64,000 nt of DNA from Nocardia mangyaensis (GTDB lineage Bacteria > Actinomycetota > Actinomycetes > Mycobacteriales > Mycobacteriaceae). This document shows positions 53,732 to 62,367 of this stretch, one piece after another (position 1 is the first letter of the stretch; each line of letters opens with the position of its first letter). The position numbers were made by a program, and so were the translations under genes. The notes under the pieces were generated by a model. It saw only the letters and a list, made by a program, of their open reading frames with translations. It searched no databases and was not told the DNA's origin. The stretch lies in the NCBI RefSeq assembly GCF_001886715.1, contig NZ_CP018082.1, forward strand, positions 6,758,001 to 6,822,000, written 5' to 3'.

Positions 53732-53895
53732 CCGCGTCCTCGACGGTGCCGCCGACTCGATCGCGCGCGTACCAGCGCAGCGGCGTGGGTTCAGGCGAAT
53801 GGCCCTCAGCGTGTGAGCTCGTTCAGCTGGATGTCGAGCGAGATCGGAACAGTAATGGTCGGACGGCCGCGGTGCACACCCGTGGCGCCGAAGAG

Positions 53896-55263
53896 TCAGA
53901 TCGCGGTCGCTGATTTCGTGGTGAGGCCGGAGCGGTCTTTCGCCGGTTCCGGGGCGGTGGCGAACCAGGTGGTGTGGAAGGCGATGGATACCGCGGCCAG
54001 GAGGCCGAGGACGATGGCACCCGCGGTGATGGGGTAGTCGGCCATCGGGACCGCCAGGTAGCGGTAGGACAGCAGGAGGCCGGCGAAGGTGACGGTGCCG
54101 AAGGCGACGAGGCGGACACGGAAGGCGCCCCAGCCGCGTTCGGGGTCGCGCAGGGCGGATTCGACGGTCAGGCACAGAATGGCGCCGGCCACCAGGTCGA
54201 CGCCGTAGTGGTAGCCGAAGCCCAGGGTCGCGGCGATCGTGGCGACCAGCCAGAACGCACCGCCCCAGCGCAGCCAGGCGGGGGCGCGGGAACCGTCGAT
54301 GTCGCGGCGGGTGTGCAGAAACAGCGCCAGTGCCCAGGCGGTGTGCATCGAGGGCATGCAGTTGCGCGGGGTGACCTCGTCGAAGGGCAGGGCGGCCGGG
54401 CTGTGCTCGAGCGGCGGCAACGCGGTGGGCCAGAAGTCGCCCACCTGGAAGCCCTGGCCGTCCGCCCCGTAGGCGAACATCGGCCCGACCACCGGGAACA
54501 GCACATAGAACAGCGGCCCGATCAGCCCGAGCACCAGGAACGTGCGAACGAGGTAGTGGCTGGGCCAGATCCCGGTCGGGACCACCCGGCGCAACTGCCA
54601 CACCGCGACGACGATCGCCGCCACCGGCAACTCGATGTAGACCCAGTGCAGCACTGCGTACACCTCGGGCCCGAGCACATCGAGCACCCGGCCCATCACC
54701 CACGACGGGTCACCGAGCGCGTGATCGGCCAGCAGCAGGAATTCGTCGAGCACGGCCGGATGCACCGCCGAGGTGACGTGCAACCACACGTCACCGACCT
54801 TGGTGGCGAGCACGAGCAGCACGCCGAGCGCCGCGGCCCGCAGCGCGTCGGTGCGTTCCCGACCGTGCCAGCGCACGGCCGCGATCACGACCAGCGCGGT
54901 CAGCACGATGGTCGGCCCGTTGCCGACCGCGAACGGCTGGCCGTCGAGCAGCCGCAGGGCCGCCCACACCGCGTCGATCCCGATCGCTGCGGCCGCCGCG
55001 ATCACCCGCCGCCGCGCCGAGACACCGACCAGCGCGAGCACGAACCCCGCCCACGGCACCGACATCGACTTGGGCGTACCGATGTAGTCGCGCGCCAAAC
55101 TTGCCAGCGGTCCGTCGAACCCACTGATCCACGCGGCGACCTGCAATCCGATCAGCAGCGCGAGCACCGCGGACACCGCGGAGATCGCCAGAACGCGTGG
55201 CTCGCGCAGATGGTCGCGGCGGGTGGCACCCCCCGCAACGCCGCGCGGGTGTTCGACAAGCAT
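53896..55263 (-). CDS. PAP2/inositolphosphotransferase-like membrane phosphatase
   Basis: 455 aa, about 11 transmembrane helices. The C-terminal half carries the PAP2 (Aur1-type) motifs: NCMPSMHTAWALALFLHTRR with its catalytic His and FGYHYGVDLVAGAIL with the second His and Asp. Relatives dephosphorylate or transfer phospholipid head groups such as phosphatidylinositol phosphates or undecaprenyl pyrophosphate. Start uncertain: ATG 55263 (MLVEHP) chosen; GTG 55299 is also possible. Convergent with mrpG. It follows the GCS2 gene on the same strand by 50 bases. Confidence 0.82.
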   Translation of the reverse strand: MLVEHPRGVAGGATRRDHLREPRVLAISAVSAVLALLIGLQVAAWISGFDGPLASLARDYIGTPKSMSVPWAGFVLALVGVSARRRVIAAAAAIGIDAVWAALRLLDGQPFAVGNGPTIVLTALVVIAAVRWHGRERTDALRAAALGVLLVLATKVGDVWLHVTSAVHPAVLDEFLLLADHALGDPSWVMGRVLDVLGPEVYAVLHWVYIELPVAAIVVAVWQLRRVVPTGIWPSHYLVRTFLVLGLIGPLFYVLFPVVGPMFAYGADGQGFQVGDFWPTALPPLEHSPAALPFDEVTPRNCMPSMHTAWALALFLHTRRDIDGSRAPAWLRWGGAFWLVATIAATLGFGYHYGVDLVAGAILCLTVESALRDPERGWGAFRVRLVAFGTVTFAGLLLSYRYLAVPMADYPITAGAIVLGLLAAVSIAFHTTWFATAPEPAKDRSGLTTKSATAI

Positions 55264-55313
55264 CCAGACATCGTAAACGGCGGGTGAACACCACCTCACC
55301 GAGTGGTTGAACG

Positions 55314-56456
55314 CTACTGATCCAGTTCGCGCACCAGCGAATCGACCACCGCGACAAGATCACCCTGCGAGTGCGCGGCCACTCGGCGTTGCCGCTGGTA
55401 GGAGGCGCCGTGGCGGGGAATCTCGGCGACTGCGGCCAATTCGTCGGCGCAGCCCAGACGCCGGGCCGTCGGCTCCAATCGGGTGAGCAGATCCATCAGA
55501 TCGTCTGTGACCAAACGCTCATTCGAGGCATCATCGACGATCACGATCGCGTCGAGCCCGTACCGCGCGGCCCGCCACTTGTTCTCCTGCACGTGCCACG
55601 GCGGCAGCGTCGGCAGGTCCTCGCCGTTGTCGAGTCGCTGCTCCAGATCCACCACGAGACAGTGGATCAGCGCGGCCACCGAGGCCAGCTCGGCCCGGCT
55701 GGACAATCCGTCGCAGACCCGGATCTCGATGGTGCCCCACTTGGGCGCGGGCCGGATGTCCCAGTGCATGCCACCGAGTTGTTCGAACACACCGGTTTTG
55801 AGCTGGTCGTGCACGAAACCCTCGAACTGACGCCAGTTCTCGAACTGGAAGGGCAGTCCGGCGGTCGGCAACTGCTGGAACATCAGCGCGCGATTGCTGG
55901 CGTAGCCGGTGTCGTCGCCGGACCACATCGGCGAGGACGCCGAGAGCGCGAGCAGATGCGGATACGACAGCAGCAGCGAGTTCAGGATCGGGAAGACCTT
56001 GTCCCGGTGTGAGACTCCCACGTGCACGTGCACGCCCCAGATCAGCATCTGGCGGCCCCACCACTGGGTGCGCTCGATCAGCTCGTCGTAATGCGGTGAG
56101 CGGGTGAGCTGTTGGGCCGACCACGGCGCGAACGGATGGGTGCCCGCGCAGAACAGGTCGACACCGAGCGGATCGGCCGCGCGCCGCACCGCGTCCATGG
56201 TGCCGCGCAGATCCTCCACCGCCCCGCCGACCGTGTCGTGGACCCCGGTCACCAATTCGACGGTGTTGCGCAGCAGCTCCTTGGTGACCTGCGGGGTGCC
56301 GTCGTGGGCCCGCCGCTCACCGACGGCGTCGAACACCGTCGAGGCGGTGTTGGACAGATCGCGCGTCACCTTGTCGACGAGCGCGATCTCCCATTCGATG
56401 CCGATGGTAGGCCGGGGTGAACCGCTGAAAGGTACCGATTGGATTACCCCGGCCAT
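55314..56456 (-). CDS. Carboxylate-amine ligase / glutamate-cysteine ligase GCS2 family (YbdK-like)
   Basis: 380 aa. Start signature TIGIEWEIALVDKVTRDLSN; centre MLIWGVHVHVGVSHRDKVFP; WDIRPAPKWGTIEIRVCD and WRAARYGLDAI follow the YbdK/GCS2 pattern with the Glu and His metal/ATP ligands. Members have weak glutamate-cysteine ligase activity; the real substrate in actinobacteria is uncertain (mycothiol does not need it). Orthologue of M. tuberculosis Rv0433 (from memory). The ATG at 56456 starts the conserved region. Ten bases downstream of sodC's stop on the same strand. Confidence 0.9.
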   Translation of the reverse strand: MAGVIQSVPFSGSPRPTIGIEWEIALVDKVTRDLSNTASTVFDAVGERRAHDGTPQVTKELLRNTVELVTGVHDTVGGAVEDLRGTMDAVRRAADPLGVDLFCAGTHPFAPWSAQQLTRSPHYDELIERTQWWGRQMLIWGVHVHVGVSHRDKVFPILNSLLLSYPHLLALSASSPMWSGDDTGYASNRALMFQQLPTAGLPFQFENWRQFEGFVHDQLKTGVFEQLGGMHWDIRPAPKWGTIEIRVCDGLSSRAELASVAALIHCLVVDLEQRLDNGEDLPTLPPWHVQENKWRAARYGLDAIVIVDDASNERLVTDDLMDLLTRLEPTARRLGCADELAAVAEIPRHGASYQRQRRVAAHSQGDLVAVVDSLVRELDQ

Positions 56457-56466
56457 GCGCGTCTCG

Positions 56467-57141
56467 CTAACCGACCACGCCGCAGGCCACCCGCGAACCG
56501 GCGTCACCGGTGGACAGCGTGGTCTCGTCCGGACCGGTGCCGCCCTCGCGGGTGTAGCGAGGCGGGATGTTGCCGAAGTTGTCGGCGCCGGAGTGCACGA
56601 TCAGCGACTTGCCTTCGACCTGGTCGAGGGTGACGGTGTCGGTCCGGGTGACCAGTTTGGCGGTGCCGTCCGCGCCGACCTGCAGCGAGGTGAGGTCACC
56701 GCTGGAGGGATGCGCGTCGGCGGCGCCGACCTGCAGGTGGCCACCGGCGGAGGTGAAATCGCCCTCACAGGTGCCGTTCTGGTGGAAGTGCAGGCCGTGG
56801 AAGCCGGGGGTCAGGCCCTGTGCCTCGACGGTGACCACCAGGTGGTTGCCCTCGGCGATGATGGTCGCGGTGCCGACATCGGCGCCCGCGCCGTCTTTCA
56901 GTTCGACCTCGAGCGCCTCCGCGGAGGCGCCGTGATCGTCGCCCTCGCGGCCGCCCGGGGTCGAGCCGTGTCCGCCCGCTTCGCCCGCGGGTGCGGGCGA
57001 GCTGGTCCACACCGGCGGCGTGGTCCCCGCGACGTCACTCGATTCCTGACTGCTCGTGCAGGCGGCGAGCCCGAACGCGGCGACTGCGAGCACCGGGGTG
57101 ACAGTGCGCCAGGACGGACGACGAGTGGTCGACGAGGCCAT
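56467..57141 (-). CDS. sodC: Superoxide dismutase [Cu-Zn], lipoprotein SodC
   Basis: 224 aa. Lipoprotein signal (AVAAFGLAACTSS, Cys at residue ~28), a Gly/Ser/His-rich linker (~35-72), then the Cu,Zn-SOD beta-barrel with GLHFHQNGTCEGDFTSAGGH and SLIVHSGADNFGNIPPRY; two disulfide cysteines (GTCEG and VACGVVG). Converts extracellular superoxide to peroxide, protecting against host or environmental oxidative burst. Orthologue of M. tuberculosis SodC (Rv0432, from memory). ATG 57141 has AAGGAG upstream. Same strand as the GCS2 gene. Confidence 0.95.
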   Translation of the reverse strand: MASSTTRRPSWRTVTPVLAVAAFGLAACTSSQESSDVAGTTPPVWTSSPAPAGEAGGHGSTPGGREGDDHGASAEALEVELKDGAGADVGTATIIAEGNHLVVTVEAQGLTPGFHGLHFHQNGTCEGDFTSAGGHLQVGAADAHPSSGDLTSLQVGADGTAKLVTRTDTVTLDQVEGKSLIVHSGADNFGNIPPRYTREGGTGPDETTLSTGDAGSRVACGVVG

Positions 57142-57227
57142 CGGGGAACTCTCCTTCGTGGACAGGGCTGTACCGGTGAAGATGATGCCACAGCGAGGTC
57201 GACGGTCCCGGCACCGAGTACCGCGAC

Positions 57228-57782
57228 TCAGCTACCGGTCAGTACCACCACGACGCCCGGCGAGGTGTCACCGGACTTGGGCACGACCGTCCCGCCGACC
57301 TGCTCGGCGATCTCGGTGGCTGCGGCCCGGTCACCCGCGCCGCTGCCGTAGAACACGGTGGTGGCGGTCAGGTTCGAACCGCTGTAGTTGCCGGTGCTGA
57401 CATTGCTCCAGCCCGCCGCGCCCAGTTCGCTCGCGGTGCGGGCGGCCAAGCCGACGACCAGGCTGTTGTTCAGCACGCGCACCGGCACCGCCTGATCGAC
57501 GGCGACGGCCGGGGTGGTGGTCGGGGTGGTCGTGGTCGGCTCGACGGTGGTCGTCGTGGGCTCGGCGACCTCGGTGGTGGTCGGCACGGCCGTTGTGGTG
57601 ACCGGCGCCTGCGCGACCGCGCTGGTGGTGGTCTCGGTCTGCTCGGCCGCGTCCGAGGCATCGGCGCCGGAGTTCGACAACGACATCGCACCCAGCCCGG
57701 CGAAAACGATGGCCAGGGCGATCAACACCATCGCCAGCGCGCGCAGCGGGGGGCCGCCGGGGGTGGGATTCGGGTTGCTCAC
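57228..57782 (-). CDS. virR: LytR_C-domain membrane protein, VirR-like
   Basis: 184 aa. A single N-terminal transmembrane helix (residues ~14-33, ALAMVLIALAIVFAGLGAMS), a Thr/Pro/Val-rich extracellular stalk (~40-100) and a C-terminal LytR_C domain (VPVRVLNNSLVVGLAARTAS, NYSGSNLTATTVFYGS). Position and domain order match M. tuberculosis Rv0431 (VirR), a factor that limits membrane-vesicle release and interacts with wall-remodelling proteins. GTG 57782 with AGGG upstream; the frame to 57896 is an artefact. Confidence 0.85.
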   Translation of the reverse strand: MSNPNPTPGGPPLRALAMVLIALAIVFAGLGAMSLSNSGADASDAAEQTETTTSAVAQAPVTTTAVPTTTEVAEPTTTTVEPTTTTPTTTPAVAVDQAVPVRVLNNSLVVGLAARTASELGAAGWSNVSTGNYSGSNLTATTVFYGSGAGDRAAATEIAEQVGGTVVPKSGDTSPGVVVVLTGS

Positions 57783-57896
57783 CCGCGCAACCCTAGTCGC
57801 ATCGACGGTTCGGTGACTGTCCGCGACGCGAACCCGAGACCCGGGGTCGGTGGCTTGCGTGACCACGTAGGGCCGATGCGGGGCGCCATCGAGCAC

Positions 57897-58232
57897 TCAG
57901 ACCTGGAAACCGAGTCGGCGCGCGGCACGCGCTTTCTGCCTGCTCGCCCGCAGCCTGCGCAACCGTTTGACCAACATGGGGTCGGCCGCCAGCGCTTCGT
58001 CCTTGTCGACGACCGCGTTGAGCACCTGGTAGTAGCGGGTGGCCGACATGGCGAACAGTTCGCGGATCGCGTCTTCCTTGGCGCCCGCGTACTTCCACCA
58101 TTTGCGTTCGAAGTCCAGGATATCGAGCTCACGCCGACTCAGGCCGGTCGTCTCGTCGATGACCGAGGCCTGCTCGCCCGCTGGTGAACCGTCTTGGATC
58201 GCGGAGATGTGCCGAGCCGCTGCGCCGTCCAT
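57897..58232 (-). CDS. DUF3263 protein (Rv0430-like)
   Basis: 111 aa. The central part ILDFERKWWKYAGAKEDAIR, ELFAMSATRYYQVLNAVVD and a basic tail (KRLRRLRASRQKARAARR) define DUF3263. It looks like a small winged-helix/HTH protein and may bind DNA; function unknown. Orthologue of M. tuberculosis Rv0430 (from memory). ATG 58232 has GGGAG six bases upstream. It heads the minus-strand group DUF3263-virR-sodC-GCS2 and is divergent from def. Confidence 0.85.
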   Translation of the reverse strand: MDGAAARHISAIQDGSPAGEQASVIDETTGLSRRELDILDFERKWWKYAGAKEDAIRELFAMSATRYYQVLNAVVDKDEALAADPMLVKRLRRLRASRQKARAARRLGFQV

Positions 58233-58412
58233 CTTGCTCCCTCGCCGAGTATCACGAGATGAAAATGACGCTTGCACGTCGCGGATCATTGAACCACGCG
58301 GCGGGCGGATCGTCCGACCGATGTCCCGGCGTGTTGGCTGCGGGCCAGTAGCGTGTCGCAGGCCACAGGGGTCGGCGCTCGACCACCGGCGGATGCGGCG
58401 ATAATGGCGCCC

Positions 58413-59000
58413 ATGGCAATTCTCCCGATCGTGATCGTCGGTGACCCCGTCCTCCACAACCGCACTGCCACGGTGACGGAGTCGCCCGCGGAGCTGGCCG
58501 AGCTGATCGCGGACATGTACGACACCCTCGCCGAGTCCAAGGGTGTCGGCCTGGCGGCCAACCAGGTCGGCGTCGGCAAGCGGCTGTTCGTCTACGACTG
58601 CCCCGATTTCGACGCCGCGGGCACGCCGATCCGACGCAGGGGGACTGTGGTGAACCCGGTCCTGGAGACCTCGGCGATCCCCGAGACCATGCCCGATCCC
58701 GACGACGACGAGGAGGGCTGCCTGTCCGTGCCGGGCGAGCAGTTCCCCACCGGGCGCGCGGACTGGGCCAGGGTCACCGGGACCGACGAGCACGGCGAAC
58801 CGGTCGACATCGAGGGCACCGGCTTCTTCGCCAGGATGCTGCAGCACGAGGTCGGCCACCTCGACGGCTTCCTCTACGTCGACGTGCTGATCGGGCGCAA
58901 TGCCCGCGCCGCGAAGAAGGCGATCAAGCGCAACGGGTGGGGCACACCGGGTCTGAGCTGGATCCCCGGCACCGTCCCCGACCCCTTCGGCAATGACTGA
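58413..59000 (+). CDS. def: Peptide deformylase
   Basis: 195 aa metalloenzyme that removes the formyl group from new N-termini. All three motifs are present: GVGLAANQ (~residues 46-53), EGCLSVP (~100-106, Cys metal ligand) and QHEVGHLDG (~145-153, two His ligands and catalytic Glu). Orthologue of M. tuberculosis Rv0429c (from memory). ATG 58413 is used; ATG 58404 is possible. Repeat copy D begins five bases after the stop. Confidence 0.96.
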   Translation: MAILPIVIVGDPVLHNRTATVTESPAELAELIADMYDTLAESKGVGLAANQVGVGKRLFVYDCPDFDAAGTPIRRRGTVVNPVLETSAIPETMPDPDDDEEGCLSVPGEQFPTGRADWARVTGTDEHGEPVDIEGTGFFARMLQHEVGHLDGFLYVDVLIGRNARAAKKAIKRNGWGTPGLSWIPGTVPDPFGND

Positions 59001-59004
59001 ATCA

Positions 59005-59111
59005 TGGCGGCTGGCGCCGCGCGTTCTCGGCCTGTTCCCTCGATCTTCCCTCCCGCCGGGCACTCCTTCGTCGCACCCTCTGGTCAGTCCAGATCGAGGC
59101 GGCCGAGAACC
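59005..59111 (-). repeat. Dispersed repeat, copy D (full length, inverted relative to C)
   Basis: 107 bases, 103 identical to the reverse complement of copy C (43174-43280), no gaps; the four differences are single substitutions. It begins five bases after the def stop. Confidence 0.9.
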
Positions 59112-59112
59112 A

Positions 59113-59151
59113 TGGCGACCGGCGCCGCGGGTCCTCGGCCTGTTCCCTCGG
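59113..59151 (-). repeat. Dispersed repeat, partial copy D'
   Basis: 39 bases matching the first 39 bases of copy D's orientation with four substitutions, placed one base after copy D. It covers the leader of the acetyltransferase gene up to six bases before its ATG. Confidence 0.7.
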
Positions 59152-59156
59152 CAACG

Positions 59157-60104
59157 ATGATTCCCCTCGGTCGCCGCGTGGTGATGCGGTATCAGCTGCC
59201 GGAGGGTTATCCACAGCCGCTCACCGATGTGATCGGTGAGCTGGTGTCGCTGTCTCCGCCCTCGGTGCGGACCGCCGAGGGCGAGCTGGTCGAGGTCGCG
59301 GCGGATCGGGTGGTGGCGCTGAAAGCGTTGGGCCCGAGGCCGATTCGAACCAAGGAGATCCGGTCGCTGGAAACGGCGGCCGCGGCGGCGTGGCCGGGCA
59401 GCGCGCACCTGTGGATCGACGGCTGGCTGGTCCGGGCCGGGAACGGATATACCGGGCGCGCGAATTCGGCGGTGCCGCTGGGAGAATCGGGTGTGCCCGC
59501 TGTGCTGTCGATCGAGACGATGCGCCGGATCGCCGACTGGTACACCGACCGCGGGCTGCCCCTGCTCCTGCAATTGCCCGACCGGCTCGCCCCGGTCCCG
59601 CCGGGGTGGAACACCTGGAGCGAGACCGTCGTACTCGGGCTCGATGTCGCGAATTTCGTGCTGCCGCAAGGCCCGTCGATGGTGCGGGTGGCCCCCGAGC
59701 CCGATGACGGCTGGCTCACGGCCCACCGCTACCGCGGCGAGATCCCGGTCGACCCCGGTGTCCGCGTGCCGGACCGAGCCGTCCTCACCTCGGTGCTGGA
59801 CGGTGCGCTCGGTTTCGCCTCGCTCGGGCTGCCCGAGCCGTTGGCCATCGGGCGCGGCGCGGTGACCACCGCACCCGACGGCAGGCGCTGGGTCGGCCTC
59901 ACCTGCGTCGCGGTCGCGGCCGCCCACCGCCGCAACGGCCTCGCCTCGCTGGTGTGCGCCGAATTGATCCGCTGGGGCGCCGAGCACGGCGCGACCCACG
60001 CCTATGTTCAGGTGGAGGTCGGCAATGCCGCCGCTCTCGCTCTGTACCGCGACCTGGGCTTCCTGGAACACCACTCCTACCGCTACGCCGCGCCGCAGCA
60101 TTGA
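59157..60104 (+). CDS. GNAT-family N-acetyltransferase (Rv0428c-like)
   Basis: 315 aa. An N-terminal SH3-like strand region (residues ~10-70, GYPQPLTDVIGELVSLSPPS) precedes a GNAT fold whose acetyl-CoA motif is VAVAAAHRRNGLASLVCAEL (~residues 250-270) and whose end is VEVGNAAALALYRDLGF. Substrate unknown. Orthologue of M. tuberculosis Rv0428c (from memory). ATG 59157 is preferred because the open frame upstream to 59004 is made of the dispersed repeats. The repeats leave it little room for its own promoter, so transcription from def is likely. Confidence 0.88.
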   Translation: MIPLGRRVVMRYQLPEGYPQPLTDVIGELVSLSPPSVRTAEGELVEVAADRVVALKALGPRPIRTKEIRSLETAAAAAWPGSAHLWIDGWLVRAGNGYTGRANSAVPLGESGVPAVLSIETMRRIADWYTDRGLPLLLQLPDRLAPVPPGWNTWSETVVLGLDVANFVLPQGPSMVRVAPEPDDGWLTAHRYRGEIPVDPGVRVPDRAVLTSVLDGALGFASLGLPEPLAIGRGAVTTAPDGRRWVGLTCVAVAAAHRRNGLASLVCAELIRWGAEHGATHAYVQVEVGNAAALALYRDLGFLEHHSYRYAAPQH

Positions 60105-60125
60105 ATCGCGGTGTCGAATACGGTC

Positions 60126-60207
60126 GGCGCCGCTGTTCTCGGCTCTGTGGCCCGGCTCCTCCTCCCCGCTGGCACTTCTTCGCCGCACCCTCCGGTCAGC
60201 CTGGAGC
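60126..60207 (-). repeat. Dispersed repeat, diverged copy E
   Basis: About 82 bases between the acetyltransferase and xthA, alignable to copy D orientation (GGCGCCGC...TTCTCGGC...CTTCGCCGCACCCTC...GGTCAG) with many substitutions and small gaps. Confidence 0.6.
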
Positions 60208-60249
60208 CGACAGGGAACACCGATGAACCCTATGAAAGGACACGCGACC

Positions 60250-61065
60250 GTGCGTCTCGCCACCTGGAACGTCAATTCGATCCGCTCCCGCGTCGATCGG
60301 GCGATCGAATTCCTGGACCGCCACGACATCGACGTGCTGGCGCTACAGGAGACCAAGTGCCGTGACGACCAGTTCCCCTTCGAGCGGTTCGACGAGGCCG
60401 GGTACGAGGTCGCTCATGTCGGGCTCAATCAGTGGAACGGTGTCGCCCTCGTGTCCAGGGTGGGGCTCACCGATGTGGAGACCGCCTTCTCCGGGCAGCC
60501 GGGTTTCGACAAGAACGCGGGTGAGTCGTTGATCGCTTCGCCGGTGGTGGAGTCGCGGGCGATCGGCGCGACCTGCGGTGGGGTCCGGGTGTGGAGCCTC
60601 TATGTCCCCAACGGCCGGGCCCTGGCCGACCCGCACTACGCCTACAAGCTCGACTGGCTCTCGGCCCTGCGCGACAACGCGACCAACTGGCTCACCAACG
60701 ACCCCGCCGCCAAGATCGCCCTGGTCGGCGACTGGAACATCGCCCCCACCGACGACGACGTCTGGTCCCCGGAGTTCTTCGAGGGCAAGACCCACACCTC
60801 CGAGCCCGAACGCGCCGCCTTCGCGGCCATGCTCGACACCGGCTTCCGCGATGTGCTGCGTCCGTTCGCACCCGGCCCCGGCGTCTACACCTACTGGGAC
60901 TACACCCAGCTGCGTTTCCCCCGCAAGGAGGGCATGCGCATCGACTACATCCTCGCCTCCCCCGCCCTCGCCGACCAGGTCACCGACGCCTGCGTCGACC
61001 GGGAGGAACGCAAGGGCAAGGGCGCCAGCGACCACGCCCCGGTGATCGCCGAATTCACCGACTGA
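60250..61065 (+). CDS. xthA: Exodeoxyribonuclease III (AP endonuclease)
   Basis: 271 aa. Endonuclease/exonuclease/phosphatase fold: RLATWNVNSIRSR (start), LALQETKCRDDQFP (metal Glu), WSLYVPNGRALADPHYAYKL, LVGDWNIAPTDDDVW, and terminal KGKGASDHAPVIAEF with catalytic Asp-His. Repairs abasic sites and 3' blocks. Orthologue of M. tuberculosis XthA (Rv0427c, from memory). GTG 60250 has AAAGGA ~10 bases upstream; ATG 60232 or 60223 would add 6 or 9 residues. Confidence 0.93.
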   Translation: MRLATWNVNSIRSRVDRAIEFLDRHDIDVLALQETKCRDDQFPFERFDEAGYEVAHVGLNQWNGVALVSRVGLTDVETAFSGQPGFDKNAGESLIASPVVESRAIGATCGGVRVWSLYVPNGRALADPHYAYKLDWLSALRDNATNWLTNDPAAKIALVGDWNIAPTDDDVWSPEFFEGKTHTSEPERAAFAAMLDTGFRDVLRPFAPGPGVYTYWDYTQLRFPRKEGMRIDYILASPALADQVTDACVDREERKGKGASDHAPVIAEFTD

Positions 61066-61130
61066 CCTGCCCCGAGCGGTACCGTGGGAGCAGGACCTTT
61101 CCGGCCTGCGACGATGCGGGAGGTGTGCTC

Positions 61131-62330
61131 ATGTTCTATCGGTCGATGGGAGCGGTGCCGCCGAAGCGGCACACACAGCATCGGGACGAGCGCGGCGGCC
61201 TCTACTACGAAGAGTTGATGGGCGAGGAGGGGTTCTCCGGGGACTCCTCGTTGCTCTATCACCGCGCGCTGCCCCCGGCGATCGTGGACGCGACCGTCTG
61301 GGAACTGCCCGACCAGTCGACGACACCGAATCATCCACTGCGCCACCGCCACCTGCGTCTGCCCGAGCTGTTTCCCGGCGACACCCCGGCTGCCACCGAT
61401 CCGGTGACCGGGCGCAGGCTGCTGCTGGCCAATGCCGATGTGCGGATCTCGTATGTGGTCGCCGAGGCCGCCTCGCCGCTGTACCGCAATGCGATCGGCG
61501 ACGAGCTGGTGTACGTGGAATCCGGTGCGGCCGTGGTGGAGAGCGTGTTCGGCGCGCTACCGGTGCGCAAGGGCGACCAACTGCTCATGCCGAGGTCGAC
61601 CACCCATCGCTGGCTGCCCACCGGGGAGGAACCGGTGCGGGCCTATGTCATCGAGGCGTCGAGCCACATCACCCCGCCGAAGCGGTATCTGTCGAAATTC
61701 GGTCAGCTACTGGAGAATTCGCCCTATTGCGAGCGCGATATCCACGGCCCGACCGAGGTGCTGGTGGCCGAGGGTTCCGATGTCGAGGTGCTGGTCAAGC
61801 ACCGGGCGGGCGCGGAGGTGGTCGGCACCAGGATGGTCTACGCGACGCACCCATTCGATGTCGTCGGCTGGGACGGCTGCCTGTATCCGTTCACCTTCGA
61901 CATCGCCGATTTCGAACCGATCACCGGGCGCGTGCATCAGCCGCCGCCGGTGCATCAGGCGTTCGAGGCCACCAATTTCGTGATCTGCAATTTCGTGCCG
62001 CGCAAGGTCGACTATCACCCGCAGTCGATTCCAGTTCCGTACTACCACTCCAATGTGGATTCCGACGAGATCATGTTCTATTGCGGCGGAGACTACGCGG
62101 CGCGCAAGGGTTCCGGGATCGCGCAGGGGTCGGTGTCGGTGCATCCGGGAGGGTACGCGCACGGCCCGCAACCGGGTGCCTACGAACGCAGTGTCGGTGC
62201 GGAGTTCTTCGACGAACTGGCGGTGATGGTGGATACCTTCCGGCCGTTGCAGCTCGGCGAGGGGGCGCTGGCCTGTGAAGACCCCGCGTACGCGTGGACG
62301 TGGTCGGGCCGTGGGCCGGGCTTCGGATGA
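61131..62330 (+). CDS. hmgA: Homogentisate 1,2-dioxygenase
   Basis: 399 aa non-haem Fe(II) dioxygenase opening the ring of homogentisate to maleylacetoacetate, in tyrosine/phenylalanine breakdown. Double-cupin layout; active-site stretch PYYHSNVDSDEIMFYCGGDY with the iron His and Glu, plus VHPGGYAHGPQPGAYERS with a further His. It is the shorter actinobacterial form. ATG 61131 has GGGAGG eight bases upstream. fahA starts 37 bases after its stop, so the two are one operon. Confidence 0.93.
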   Translation: MFYRSMGAVPPKRHTQHRDERGGLYYEELMGEEGFSGDSSLLYHRALPPAIVDATVWELPDQSTTPNHPLRHRHLRLPELFPGDTPAATDPVTGRRLLLANADVRISYVVAEAASPLYRNAIGDELVYVESGAAVVESVFGALPVRKGDQLLMPRSTTHRWLPTGEEPVRAYVIEASSHITPPKRYLSKFGQLLENSPYCERDIHGPTEVLVAEGSDVEVLVKHRAGAEVVGTRMVYATHPFDVVGWDGCLYPFTFDIADFEPITGRVHQPPPVHQAFEATNFVICNFVPRKVDYHPQSIPVPYYHSNVDSDEIMFYCGGDYAARKGSGIAQGSVSVHPGGYAHGPQPGAYERSVGAEFFDELAVMVDTFRPLQLGEGALACEDPAYAWTWSGRGPGFG

Positions 62331-62367
62331 GTTGCCGCGCAGTGCGCTCCGGCAGCGAGCGCAGCCG

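Noticed and set aside
59004..59156. N-terminal extension of the acetyltransferase
   Set aside because: This stretch is made of dispersed-repeat copies D and D'; the conserved protein starts at 59157.
57897..60356. An 819-codon open frame on the minus strand
   Set aside because: Only its last 111 codons (DUF3263) are a gene; the remainder is antisense to def, the acetyltransferase and xthA and has the His/Arg/Gly-rich composition of a GC-rich shadow frame.
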